64,000 nt of DNA. Origin: Rhodoferax sp. (GTDB taxonomy: Bacteria; Pseudomonadota; Gammaproteobacteria; Burkholderiales; Burkholderiaceae_C). Below the pieces are notes generated by a model. It searched no databases. It was not told the DNA's origin and saw nothing but the letters and a program-made list of their open reading frames with translations. Positions 45,283 to 54,235 of this stretch are shown one piece after another. The DNA is taken from NCBI GenBank assembly GCA_024235935.1, contig JACKLL010000004.1, positions 186,001-250,000 of the forward strand. Direction: 5' to 3'. Position 1 is the first letter of the stretch. Each line of letters starts with the position of its first letter. A program made the position numbers and the translations under genes.

Positions 45283-45349
45283 AAATTTGATCAAATTTTG
45301 CGTATCATCAGCACAAATTTGTATTTAATATCAATTTGTTGATCAAATG
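45283..45349. promoter_or_regulatory. AT-rich island with three palindromes, candidate operator
   Basis: Three dyads share the core AAATTTG/CAAATTT: AAATTTGATCAAATTT at 45283-45298 (perfect 16-bp), ACAAATTTGT at 45313-45322 (perfect 10-bp) and ATTTG-N5-CAAAT within 45332-45349. The stretch is strikingly AT-rich in a GC-rich genome. It lies between the SDR and the dehydratase genes, upstream of the latter. It is a likely binding site for a GntR-, LacI- or IclR-type regulator not encoded here. TTGCGT followed by a TATTTA at near-standard spacing could be the promoter. Confidence 0.65.
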
Positions 45350-45360
45350 TTGAATGGCAT

Positions 45361-45528
45361 ATGACCCCCGCCCATCCTGCCCATCCTGTTACCCTCCTGC
45401 GCTTGCGCGACGCCATCGCCAGCGGCGCCCGCCGCCTTGACCCACCCGGCCCCATGGGCGTTCCGGCGGTGATCATGGACTCCGGGGTCGCACCGGGGTC
45501 GCCGTCACGCATGAAGGACGCCCGGTGA
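45361..45528 (+). CDS. Small ORF (55 codons) coupled to the dehydratase gene
   Basis: The frame from ATG 45361 encodes a 55-residue Pro/Ala-rich peptide (starts MTPAHPAHPVTLLRLRDAI) and ends TGA at 45526-45528, overlapping the GTG of the dehydratase gene. The LRDAIASGA segment recalls GntR N-termini, but the rest does not match. No ribosome site is visible. It could be a leader peptide or a truncated regulator remnant, or simply non-coding. Confidence 0.3.
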   Translation: MTPAHPAHPVTLLRLRDAIASGARRLDPPGPMGVPAVIMDSGVAPGSPSRMKDAR

Positions 45529-46670
45529 AGGCCTCCGCGCTGCGCTACGCGACCCTGCACATGGTGCGGGTCACCCACAAGACCTGCTGGAGCTTCATCC
45601 GCTTGCACACGCAGGATGGACTTGTCGGAGAGGGGGAGGCTACGCTCACCGGCCAGGAAGACGGCTTGCTGGCGGCGGCTGACCGGCTGGTACCACTGGC
45701 GTTGCGCGGCATCCGTACCGACTCGCCCGCTGATTTCGCCACGGAACATGTGCCGGTCGATATCCGGGACGCCAGCATCGTGAGCGCACTCGACCAGGCA
45801 CTATGGAGCCTGCATGCGCAGCGCGCGGGGCAGTCCCTGGCGCAGGTATTGGGCGTGCGTCGCCTGCAGGTGCCGGTATATGCCAACATCAACCGGCGCA
45901 CCGAGCTCCGTACCCCGGAGGGCTTCGCTGCCAGTGCGCGGGCCGCCATGGAGGCCGGCTACACCGCCTTCAAGCTGGCACCCTTCGACGAGGTGAACAC
46001 CACCGTATGCATGCAGGGCCACGGATTGCAAGCCATGCACATCGGACTGGCACGGGTCGCTGCCGTGCGCGAGGCCGTCGGTGCTGATGCACGTGTCATG
46101 GTCGACTGCCATTGGCGGTTCGACGAGGCGACCGCCTGCCAGCTCCATGAATCAGCGGCGCGTCTGGGCGTGTACTGGATCGAGTGTCCGATCCCCGAGC
46201 TGCCAGGCAACATTCTTGCGCTTGTGCGGCTGCGCCGTCAGGCCAATGCGCTGGGCATGCTGCAGGCAGGGCTGGAAATGGGCGTCGGCTGGGACAGCTT
46301 CCGGCCGTATTGCGAGGCTGGCGCCTATGACGTGGTGATGCCCGACCTGAAATATGCCGGTGGCATGCATCAGATGCAGGCCATCAGCGCTGGCTGTGCG
46401 TCGCTCGGCGTCCAGGTATCCCCGCACAACCCGAGCGGCCCGATCTGCCATGCCGCCAGCCTGCAGGTCTCGGCCACGCTGGATGCCTTCGACATGCTGG
46501 AACAGCAATTCGACGAGAGCCCGTTGTTCGACGCCATGGTGCGTGCGCCATTTGCGCCCATTGCGGATGGGCAAACCGCATTGCCGCATGGAAACGGCCT
46601 GGGGGTCGCCCTCGACGAAGCGGTCATTCGACAGCATGCGACGCGCCCGGAGCGCAGCTGGAGCCTCTGA
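45525..46670 (+). CDS. Enolase-superfamily sugar-acid dehydratase (mandelate racemase type)
   Basis: The 381-residue protein has an N-terminal capping domain and a modified TIM barrel. It keeps the metal ligands Asp (VMVDCHWRF), Glu (IECPIPEL) and Glu (QAGLEMG), and the general base His in VSPHNPSGP. The KxK motif reads FKLAP, so the second Lys is absent. Enzymes of this class dehydrate aldonic acids such as gluconate, rhamnonate or fuconate to 2-keto-3-deoxy acids. The start is a GTG at 45525 with AAGGA upstream. It is coupled to the SMP-30 gene by TGATG. Confidence 0.85.
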   Translation: MKASALRYATLHMVRVTHKTCWSFIRLHTQDGLVGEGEATLTGQEDGLLAAADRLVPLALRGIRTDSPADFATEHVPVDIRDASIVSALDQALWSLHAQRAGQSLAQVLGVRRLQVPVYANINRRTELRTPEGFAASARAAMEAGYTAFKLAPFDEVNTTVCMQGHGLQAMHIGLARVAAVREAVGADARVMVDCHWRFDEATACQLHESAARLGVYWIECPIPELPGNILALVRLRRQANALGMLQAGLEMGVGWDSFRPYCEAGAYDVVMPDLKYAGGMHQMQAISAGCASLGVQVSPHNPSGPICHAASLQVSATLDAFDMLEQQFDESPLFDAMVRAPFAPIADGQTALPHGNGLGVALDEAVIRQHATRPERSWSL

Positions 46671-47560
46671 TGGATATGGAGTCACTGCCCTTCGACGTGA
46701 TCGCGCCCGCTGGCCAGACCCTGGGGGAGAGCGCATCGTGGTGCGCCCGCACGCAGGCGCTGTGGTGGATCGACATCCGTGCACCGCAGGTCAAACGCTG
46801 GAACAGCGCCACCGGCGCCATCGATGTCTGGACCATGCCTGAACTGTGTGGTGCCGTGGTGCCCACCGGTGGCGCCGAAGTCGTGGTGGCGCTTCGCGCA
46901 GATCTCCGATGGCTCGATCCACGAACCGGCGCGCTCGTGCCCTTGGCTAGCCTGGAAACCGGGCAGCCCGAACACCGTCTGAACGAAGCCAAATGCGATC
47001 GTCAAGGGCGACTGTGGTGCGGCAGCATGTGGGATTTCGGCAAACAGGCCACCGGCGGCTTGTATCGCCTTTCCACCGACCTGCAGGTTCGCAAGGTGCG
47101 CAGCGCAGTGACGATTCCCAATGGCATCAGCTTCGCGCCAGACGGCCGGCGCATGTATTTTGTCGACACGGCAACCGGCTGCATCGAGACGGCCGACTAT
47201 GACACCGACGCCGGCATGCCGGCGTCCTGGCGCACCCTGGTCGGGGCGGGTGTTGCGCCCGGCAGGCCCGATGGCAACACGGTCGATGCCGACGGTTGCA
47301 TCTGGAGCACGCGTTTTGGTGCGGCTTGCATAGCGCGCTTCACACCGCAGGGCAAGCTCGATCGCCTGATCCGCCTGCCGGTATCGCAGCCAACCTCGTG
47401 CGCCTTCGGTGGCCCTGACCTGGGCACGCTGTTCATCACCAGCGCAACGCAGCGCCTGACGCCCGAGGCACTCGCCGCCGAGCCCATGGCGGGCGCCCTG
47501 CTGGCCCTGCGCCCGGGTGTTCAGGGCCTGACCGAGCCATCGTTCCCTGAAATGGCCTGA
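46670..47560 (+). CDS. SMP-30/gluconolactonase family lactonase
   Basis: The 296-residue six-bladed propeller has the metal ligands Glu (LGESASW near residue 20), Asn (VTIPNGISF) and Asp (DGNTVDADG). These enzymes hydrolyse sugar lactones such as gluconolactone and rhamnonolactone. It directly follows the dehydratase, so lactone opening and dehydration are likely consecutive steps. Its ATG overlaps the dehydratase stop by one base. Confidence 0.92.
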   Translation: MDMESLPFDVIAPAGQTLGESASWCARTQALWWIDIRAPQVKRWNSATGAIDVWTMPELCGAVVPTGGAEVVVALRADLRWLDPRTGALVPLASLETGQPEHRLNEAKCDRQGRLWCGSMWDFGKQATGGLYRLSTDLQVRKVRSAVTIPNGISFAPDGRRMYFVDTATGCIETADYDTDAGMPASWRTLVGAGVAPGRPDGNTVDADGCIWSTRFGAACIARFTPQGKLDRLIRLPVSQPTSCAFGGPDLGTLFITSATQRLTPEALAAEPMAGALLALRPGVQGLTEPSFPEMA

Positions 47561-47612
47561 CAACGCCATTGCCATCGCCGCCCATTCCCTTCGCACAACC
47601 ACTGGAGACACC

Positions 47613-49190
47613 ATGAAAAACCACCTGATTTCAACAGACACCATCACGTCCTCGACACGCCGCCAGCTGCTGATGGGCGGTGCCGGGGCGATCGCGCTGC
47701 TGGCACTGCCAGGATGCGATCGCAGTGCCGTGAAGGAAGCCGCGTCTGGAAATGCGGCATCCGGCGTCAAGACCCTGGTGATGACCCAAAGCACGGACTT
47801 CAACACCGGCACCATGATGGCGCAGAACAATCCCAACCTGTCCATCATGCGCGTGATCTTCAACTCCCTCACGGAATACGATCCCAAGACGATGGAGCCC
47901 AAGCCGTCGCTGGCCAGCAGCTGGAAGATGTCCGACGACCAGAAGTCGCTGACACTGGACCTGCGCACCGACGTGCTGTTTCACGACGGGGCCAAGTTCA
48001 CCTCGGCCGACGTGCTGGCCGCGCTGGCCTTCATGCAGAAGGATGGCGTACCCAGCCAGGTCAAGCACAACGCCAAGATCGTCACGGCCTCTGCACCGTC
48101 GGAAAGCCAGGTGGTGCTGACCCTGCAGCATCCGGTCTCCAACATCTTCGACATGCTGGAAATGATGGTGATTCCCCAGAAGGACTCCTACGAGAAAATG
48201 CTGACCGGCGCGGCATTCGTTGGCACCGGGCCGTTCAAGGTCGACAGCTACAAGCACGGCCAGGGCATGAGCCTGTCGGCCAACGACAAATACTTCAAGG
48301 GCCGGCCGAAAATCGACAAGGTCGAGGTCCAGATCGTGGCCGAGGCGTCTTCGCGCGTGGCGTCACTGAAAACCGGTGCCAGCCATATCTCGATGGACCT
48401 GCCGCCGCTGGACATCACCGGGCTGATCGCCGATGCGAAGTTTGCCAATGTCATCGCGGAAACCTGGGACTCGGCGATGTACGTGGCATCCAACGTCACC
48501 GTCGCGCCGCTCGACAAGAAGGAAGTACGCCAGGCCATCGCCTGGTCCGTCGATCGCGACGCCATCGTCAACAAGGTGCTCAGCGGCATCGGCCAGACCA
48601 GTTCCCTGCCATGGTCCAAGAGTTCGCCGGCCTATGACGAAGCAGCGGTGGGCCACTACAAGTACAACCCCGAAAAAGCCAAGCAGATGATCGAGGCCGC
48701 CGGCGCGTCAGGCAAGGAAGTCAAGATCTGCTACGTCGCCGCGCAGGCGGGCTTTGCCTCGGTGGCGGAGATCGTGCAGGCAGGCATCAACGCCACCGGA
48801 CTGAAGGCCACCATGGTGCCCATGCAGGCGGCCGACTTCTTCAAAGGCCTGTCGGGCGAAGGCTTGCCCGGCCTGTTCGTCAATGGCCACGGCTTCGGCC
48901 AGCTGCGCCCCGCCACGCTGCTCAAGGGCGCCTTCCCCTTCAATGCCGACAAGAACGCATCGCGCTTCAGCAACGACCAGTACAAGGCGCTCTCCAACGC
49001 GATCTGGCAGAACACCGATGCCACGAAGGCCAAGGCGCAATACGACGAGATCAACAAGCTGTTGCTGGACGAGCAGTTTGTCTCCGACCTCGCGCTCGGC
49101 GCGCACACCTACACCATTTCCACCCGCGTCAAGGGGCTGGCCTACACCGCGCTGGACTACCTGATCCTCGACCAGGCTGACCTCGGCTGA
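47613..49190 (+). CDS. ABC transporter substrate-binding protein, oligopeptide (SBP_bac_5) type
   Basis: The 525-residue protein has a twin-arginine-like N-terminus (STRRQLLMGG) and lipobox LPGC near residue 35, so it is a lipoprotein exported possibly by Tat. The body has the SBP_bac_5 layout with SLTEYDP, LASSWKMSDDQKSLTLDLR and FHDGAKFTSADVL. Members bind peptides but some bind oligosaccharides or nickel. Given the surrounding sugar genes, a sugar or sugar acid ligand is plausible. Confidence 0.92.
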   Translation: MKNHLISTDTITSSTRRQLLMGGAGAIALLALPGCDRSAVKEAASGNAASGVKTLVMTQSTDFNTGTMMAQNNPNLSIMRVIFNSLTEYDPKTMEPKPSLASSWKMSDDQKSLTLDLRTDVLFHDGAKFTSADVLAALAFMQKDGVPSQVKHNAKIVTASAPSESQVVLTLQHPVSNIFDMLEMMVIPQKDSYEKMLTGAAFVGTGPFKVDSYKHGQGMSLSANDKYFKGRPKIDKVEVQIVAEASSRVASLKTGASHISMDLPPLDITGLIADAKFANVIAETWDSAMYVASNVTVAPLDKKEVRQAIAWSVDRDAIVNKVLSGIGQTSSLPWSKSSPAYDEAAVGHYKYNPEKAKQMIEAAGASGKEVKICYVAAQAGFASVAEIVQAGINATGLKATMVPMQAADFFKGLSGEGLPGLFVNGHGFGQLRPATLLKGAFPFNADKNASRFSNDQYKALSNAIWQNTDATKAKAQYDEINKLLLDEQFVSDLALGAHTYTISTRVKGLAYTALDYLILDQADLG

Positions 49191-49281
49191 CAGATGAACA
49201 TCTTGCATCGCTTGCAAGCTTCTTGCAGCCCTTCACTCTCCCACGGGCGGCCATCCGGCCGTCCATCCGAGGAGCATTGAC

Positions 49282-50235
49282 ATGCTTCGCTACGCATTGC
49301 GCCGCATACCATCGGGCCTGCTCATCCTGGCGGTGGCATCGGTGGTCATCTTCCTGCTGCTGCGTGCCACCGGCGGCGACCCCGCCGCGGTAAAGGCCGG
49401 TCCGGATGCATCACCGGAAACCATCGCGGCAATACGGACCTCGCTGGGGCTGGACCTGCCGCTTCCGGTGCAGTACTTTCGCTGGCTGACGGGTCTGTTC
49501 ACCGGTGACCTGGGCTATTCCCTGGTGACCGGGGCGCCACTGGCCAGCCTGATCGGCAACGGCCTGCAGGCCACCTTCGTACTCACGTTCGCGGCTTCGC
49601 TGCTTTCCGTGGGCATAGGCCTGGTGCTGGGCATCGTGATCGCCGTCAGTTCGGGCACCGGGCGCAGCGTGCTGGACGGCGTGGCCAGCATGATGCTGGC
49701 TGTGCCCACGTATGTGAGCGGGGTGCTGCTGATCCTGGTGTTGTCGGTGACCTTCAATGTACTGCCCGTGGGCGGCTACCGCCCGCTGCTGGACGACCCG
49801 CAGATCGGCGTGCAGTATCTGGCCATGCCGGCGATCTGCCTGGCCTTGCCTGCAGCCGGTGTCCTGGCGCGCTTCCTGGCAACCTCCATGCGCCAGGTGA
49901 TGGACGAGGACTTTGTGCGAACCGGCATGGCCAAGGGCCTGGGCCGGGGGCGCCTGTTGCTCAGACACATCCTGCCCAATGCCTTGCCACCGGTATTCAC
50001 CGTGCTGGGCATTCAGGTCGGGCAGATGCTGGGTGGCGCCATCGTGGTGGAGGCCATTTTTGCCTGGCCCGGCATCGGCAGCGTGCTGGCCAATGCGACC
50101 CTGGCGCGGGACTACTTTCTGATTCAGGACCTGTTGCTCATTGCCGTGGCCGTGTTCATCGTGATCCAGATCGTGACGGACCTGGCCCACGCCGCCCTGG
50201 ATTCCCGCGTGCGCCTGGAGCAGCCATCATCATGA
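49282..50235 (+). CDS. ABC transporter permease, DppB type
   Basis: The 317-residue membrane protein has six helices and the conserved EAA loop of the DppB class (MRQVMDEDFVRTGMAKGLGRGRLLLRHILPNAL). It is the first permease of the importer. The end overlaps the next gene by 4 bases (ATGA). Confidence 0.95.
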   Translation: MLRYALRRIPSGLLILAVASVVIFLLLRATGGDPAAVKAGPDASPETIAAIRTSLGLDLPLPVQYFRWLTGLFTGDLGYSLVTGAPLASLIGNGLQATFVLTFAASLLSVGIGLVLGIVIAVSSGTGRSVLDGVASMMLAVPTYVSGVLLILVLSVTFNVLPVGGYRPLLDDPQIGVQYLAMPAICLALPAAGVLARFLATSMRQVMDEDFVRTGMAKGLGRGRLLLRHILPNALPPVFTVLGIQVGQMLGGAIVVEAIFAWPGIGSVLANATLARDYFLIQDLLLIAVAVFIVIQIVTDLAHAALDSRVRLEQPSS

Positions 50236-51065
50236 GCAACACATTCATGCCGGATAGTGCGCTTCGCCGGGGCCTGCGCCGCCCGCGCACCATGATCGGA
50301 CTGTGCATCGTCGCCGTGTGCGTCCTGCTGGGCCTGCTGGCGCCGGTTCTGAGCCCGCATTCCCCGATGGACCAGAGTTTCGACGCCTTGCAGCGTCTGT
50401 CGCTGGCGCATCCGCTCGGCACCGACGAACTGGGCCGCGACCTGCTGGCACGGGTGTTGTACGGCATCCGGGTGGACGTGGTGGTTGCCGTGTTCGCCAT
50501 TCCGCTGGGAGCGATCGCAGGCTGCGCGCTCGGCATGCTCAGTGCCAACAACCGCTGGTACGGCACGCTGCTGCAGCGCAGTTTCGACCTGATGCTGGCG
50601 TTTACGGCGCTGGTCATGGGCATGCTGGTGGCCGCCCTGATTGGCACCGGAACGCCCGCTGTGGTCGTGACGGTGGCCTTGGTCAACGTGCCGCTGTTCG
50701 GCCGCATCACGCGCAGTGCCGTGATGACCCAGCTCAGCCGTGACTACGCGGTGGCGGCTGAAGTCCTGGGCGTGTCCCGTGGGCGGCTGATGTTGCGCCA
50801 CATCCTTCCCAACAGTGTGGACGCGCTCATCGTGCAGGCCGCGCTGAGCTTTTCGATGGCCGTGTTCATCGAAGGTGCCATGAGCTTTGTGGGCATCGGC
50901 GTGCGGCCTCCCAATCCTTCACTGGGTGCCACCTTGAAAGCCAGCATCAATTTCCTCGGTCAGACACCCGCGTATTCGATTGCACCGATGGTGGTCGTGA
51001 CGCTGCTGGTGCTGGGTTTCACCCTCATCTCCGATGGCCTCAACCAGGCCCTGCTCAAACGATGA
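50232..51065 (+). CDS. ABC transporter permease, DppC type
   Basis: The 277-residue protein has six helices, the PMDQSFDALQRLSLAHPLGTDELGRD start of the DppC class and the EAA loop (SRDYAVAAEVLGVSRGRLMLRHILPNSV). It pairs with the DppB protein. Both ends overlap neighbouring genes by 4 bases, which shows tight coupling of the import operon. Confidence 0.95.
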   Translation: MSNTFMPDSALRRGLRRPRTMIGLCIVAVCVLLGLLAPVLSPHSPMDQSFDALQRLSLAHPLGTDELGRDLLARVLYGIRVDVVVAVFAIPLGAIAGCALGMLSANNRWYGTLLQRSFDLMLAFTALVMGMLVAALIGTGTPAVVVTVALVNVPLFGRITRSAVMTQLSRDYAVAAEVLGVSRGRLMLRHILPNSVDALIVQAALSFSMAVFIEGAMSFVGIGVRPPNPSLGATLKASINFLGQTPAYSIAPMVVVTLLVLGFTLISDGLNQALLKR

Positions 51066-53239
51066 CACACTTGAACGCCCATGCGGGCACGGCAGCGGAC
51101 CCCGTGCTGCAAGTCCAGGGACTGAGCACGCGTTTCCACACCGGACGCGGCACGGTACGCGCGGTCGAGAACGTGAGTTTCGACGTACGCCGTGGCGAGA
51201 CGCTGGGCCTGGTCGGCGAGTCGGGTTCGGGCAAGTCGGTCACGGCAATGTCACTGCTCAACCTGGTTCGCGAACCGGGCAACATCGAAGCCGGGCACAT
51301 CCTGTTCCGAGGCAAGGACATCGTGGCCTTGTCGAACAAGGAGTTGCGCGGCATCCGGGGCAACGGCCTGTCGATGGTGTTCCAGGATCCGATGTCGTCG
51401 CTGAATCCCATCATGCGCATCGGCGACCAGATCACCGAGGCGATCCACGGCAAGGAGCGCACCACGGCGGCGCAGGCGCGTGAACGTGCCGTCAAGCTCA
51501 TGAAACTGGTCGGCATACCTGACCCCGCACTGCGGCTGGCAGACTATCCGCACCGCTTCTCCGGCGGCATGCGCCAGCGGGTGATGATTGCCATGGCCCT
51601 GGCCAACGAGCCCGACGTGATCGTCGCCGACGAGCCCACGACCGCGCTGGACGTGACAGTGCAGGCCCAGATCCTGGACGTGCTGGCCGACATCAACCGG
51701 CAACTCGGAACGGCCATCATCCTCATCACGCACAACCTGGGTGTCGTGGCGCGTTCCTGTGACCGCGTTGCCGTGATGTACGCCGGGCGCATCGTCGAGC
51801 AGGCGCGCACGGCCGACCTGTTTGCCGACCCGCGCCATCCCTATACCCAGGCCTTGCTGGCCGCCACGCCGCGGCTGCTGGCGTCGCGCGCCCATGCACT
51901 GATGCCGATCGAAGGCCAGCCGCCCAACCTGGCGGACGCCATCACCGGATGCGCATTCGCACCGCGCTGCCACTTTGCCCATGCGGCCTGCCAGGAACAG
52001 CCGCCCACGACGCAGCTGGATGACCGCCGCTTCGATTGCTGGAAGACGGCCAGCGGAGAACCCTTGCCGCCCTTGCCCCGGCATCGCAGCCAGGGCCCCG
52101 AAGCGGTGGCGCTTGTGCGGGCCATGCCGGTCGCGGAGGATCCGCAGTCGCGGACGGGCCTGGTACCTCCGTTGCTGGAAGTGCGGGATCTGGTGGTGCG
52201 TTTCAACGTACCCTCCACCAGCCTGAACCCCTTCGCGCCGGGGCGCCATCTGCACGCGGTCGACGGCGTCAGCTTCACAATCGACCGGGCCGAAACCGTA
52301 GGCCTTGTGGGCGAGTCCGGTTGCGGCAAGTCCAGCCTGGGCAAGGCGCTGATGGGGATCAACCCCGTGACGACGGGCCAGGTCGTCTTCGATGGCAAGG
52401 ATGTCACGCAGCTGTCCGGCGAGCAGCGCCAATGGGTCAGGCGTCAGTTGCAGATGGTCTTCCAGGACCCGATGAGTGCGCTCAACCCCCGCATGACCAT
52501 CGGCGACGCCCTGGCGGAACCGCTCATCGTGCATGGTCTGTGCAAGGGTGCGGCGCAAGTCCAGGCCCGGGTGGGCGAACTGATGCAACTGGTCGGCCTG
52601 GATCCCGCCGTCGCGACCCGCTACCCGCATGAATTTTCGGGCGGCCAGCGCCAGCGCGTGGTGATCGCGCGCGGTCTGGCCGTCAACCCCAAACTGCTGG
52701 TGTGCGACGAGGCGGTGGCGGCACTGGACGTGTCGCTGCAGGCACAGGTGATCAATCTGCTCAAGGATCTGCAGGCCCGGCTCGGACTGTCCATGCTGTT
52801 CATCGGCCACGATCTGGCCAGTGTGCGCTATGTATCTGACCGGATCCTCGTGATGTACCTGGGCCAGGTCGTGGAAGAAGGGCCGGCGGAAACGCTGACA
52901 CTGCAACCGCAGCATCCCTACACGGTGAGTCTGCTGTCGGCGGTGCCCGAGCCAGACCCCGTCACCGAAGCGAGCCGTCAGCGCATCATGCTCGGCGGGG
53001 ATCTGCCCAGCCCGCTCGACCCGCCCTCGGGTTGCCGCTTTCGCACCCGGTGCCCCGTCGGTCCGCTGCACCGCGAGGGTCGCGAGCGTTGCGTCTCCGA
53101 ACAGCCGGCCCTGATGCCGGTGGCCGGCAGCCCCGGCAGCAAGGCCGCCTGCCACTTTGCCGGCGAGATGACACTTGCCGGCGCCACGGCAACGCGCGTG
53201 ATACCTCTGCACGAATCCAAGGAACTGATACCCACATGA
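51062..53239 (+). CDS. Fused dipeptide-type ABC ATPase (DppD-DppF)
   Basis: The 725-residue protein contains two complete ATPase domains. Domain 1 has GESGSGKS, FSGGMRQRV and VADEPTTALD, followed by the Cys-rich oligopeptide C-terminal motif (CAFAPRCHFAHAAC). Domain 2 has GESGCGKS, FSGGQRQRV and CDEAVAALD, where Ala replaces the usual Pro of DEPVSALD, and ends with another Cys-rich segment. Most systems use two separate proteins; here they are one. Overlaps the next SDR by 4 bases. Confidence 0.95.
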   Translation: MTHLNAHAGTAADPVLQVQGLSTRFHTGRGTVRAVENVSFDVRRGETLGLVGESGSGKSVTAMSLLNLVREPGNIEAGHILFRGKDIVALSNKELRGIRGNGLSMVFQDPMSSLNPIMRIGDQITEAIHGKERTTAAQARERAVKLMKLVGIPDPALRLADYPHRFSGGMRQRVMIAMALANEPDVIVADEPTTALDVTVQAQILDVLADINRQLGTAIILITHNLGVVARSCDRVAVMYAGRIVEQARTADLFADPRHPYTQALLAATPRLLASRAHALMPIEGQPPNLADAITGCAFAPRCHFAHAACQEQPPTTQLDDRRFDCWKTASGEPLPPLPRHRSQGPEAVALVRAMPVAEDPQSRTGLVPPLLEVRDLVVRFNVPSTSLNPFAPGRHLHAVDGVSFTIDRAETVGLVGESGCGKSSLGKALMGINPVTTGQVVFDGKDVTQLSGEQRQWVRRQLQMVFQDPMSALNPRMTIGDALAEPLIVHGLCKGAAQVQARVGELMQLVGLDPAVATRYPHEFSGGQRQRVVIARGLAVNPKLLVCDEAVAALDVSLQAQVINLLKDLQARLGLSMLFIGHDLASVRYVSDRILVMYLGQVVEEGPAETLTLQPQHPYTVSLLSAVPEPDPVTEASRQRIMLGGDLPSPLDPPSGCRFRTRCPVGPLHREGRERCVSEQPALMPVAGSPGSKAACHFAGEMTLAGATATRVIPLHESKELIPT

Positions 53240-54057
53240 AAACGACCATCACCGATACCTCTGCTGCGCGCGTGGCAGCACGCTTTTCCATGACCGGCAG
53301 GCGTGCGCTGGTCACCGGTGGCAGCCTGTCCATCGGACGCGCCATCGTGCTCGCCTTCGCGGACGCGGGAGCCGACGTGGCGGTTCAATATGCCGCCGGC
53401 GCAGACACCTCGCTGCAGAACAAGGACGCGGCCGACACGCTGTCCCGGGACCTCGCGGATCGGGGCGCCCGCCACGCCTTCATCGAGTCCGACTTCTTCC
53501 AGCCCGGCGCGGGAACGCACACGGTGCGGGAAGCCGAACGTCTGCTGGGGGGCGTCGACGTGCTGGTGCTGTGCGCTTCGGTTCAGCAGCGCGAACCTTT
53601 CACCGAGATCAGCGACCGCGAACTGGAGCGCCAGCGCCGCATCAACTTCGATGCCAGCGTCGAACTGCTGAAGGCGGGTGTGCCCGGCATGCGCGACCGC
53701 GGCTGGGGCCGCATACTGACCATCGGCAGCATCAACCAGACCCGACCCGCACCGGATCTCGCCATCTACGCGGCCCTCAAGTCGGCACAGCACAACCTGT
53801 GCATCAATCTGGCACGCCAATTGGCGCCGCATGGCGTGACCGTCAACAACCTCTCGCCCGGACTTGTCGCCACGGCACGCAACGCATGGCGGCGCGTGGA
53901 TGCCGATCAGTGGGCGGCGATCCAGGCGGAGTCCAGCCCGATGGGCAGGGCCGGGACACCGGACGAGATGGCGAATGCGGCGCTGCTGCTGTGCTCGGAG
54001 GCCGGCAGCTTCATCACCGGTGCAGACCTGCAGGTGACGGGGGGCGCTCACTTGTGA
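53236..54057 (+). CDS. Short-chain dehydrogenase/reductase, operon-linked to the ABC importer
   Basis: The 273-residue protein has the cofactor motif TGGSLSIGRA, and Ser (TIGSIN), Tyr and Lys (YAALK) with correct 13-residue Ser-Tyr spacing. The N-terminus is extended by about 25 residues. Its ATG overlaps the ATPase stop (ATGA), so a dehydrogenase is made with the importer. It probably acts on the imported compound. Confidence 0.9.
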   Translation: MKTTITDTSAARVAARFSMTGRRALVTGGSLSIGRAIVLAFADAGADVAVQYAAGADTSLQNKDAADTLSRDLADRGARHAFIESDFFQPGAGTHTVREAERLLGGVDVLVLCASVQQREPFTEISDRELERQRRINFDASVELLKAGVPGMRDRGWGRILTIGSINQTRPAPDLAIYAALKSAQHNLCINLARQLAPHGVTVNNLSPGLVATARNAWRRVDADQWAAIQAESSPMGRAGTPDEMANAALLLCSEAGSFITGADLQVTGGAHL

Positions 54058-54235
54058 ACGACCGCATCCAGGGGAGTGGACTTGCCGCCTCCAACGGCCG
54101 GTGCGCCAGGCCGATGCGCCTTGGGCCCACGGGGTCCAGGTGTCCGCGCCTGAACCCCCTGCACGCCGCACGAGTCCCGCGACGGGTGCCACCATCTGGC
54201 GCGATGTTCGACATCCACAACAAGGAGGCTGGACC

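Noticed and set aside
51251..53212. 653-codon minus-strand reading frame
   Set aside because: Antisense to the fused ABC ATPase, which shows complete motifs in the opposite frame.
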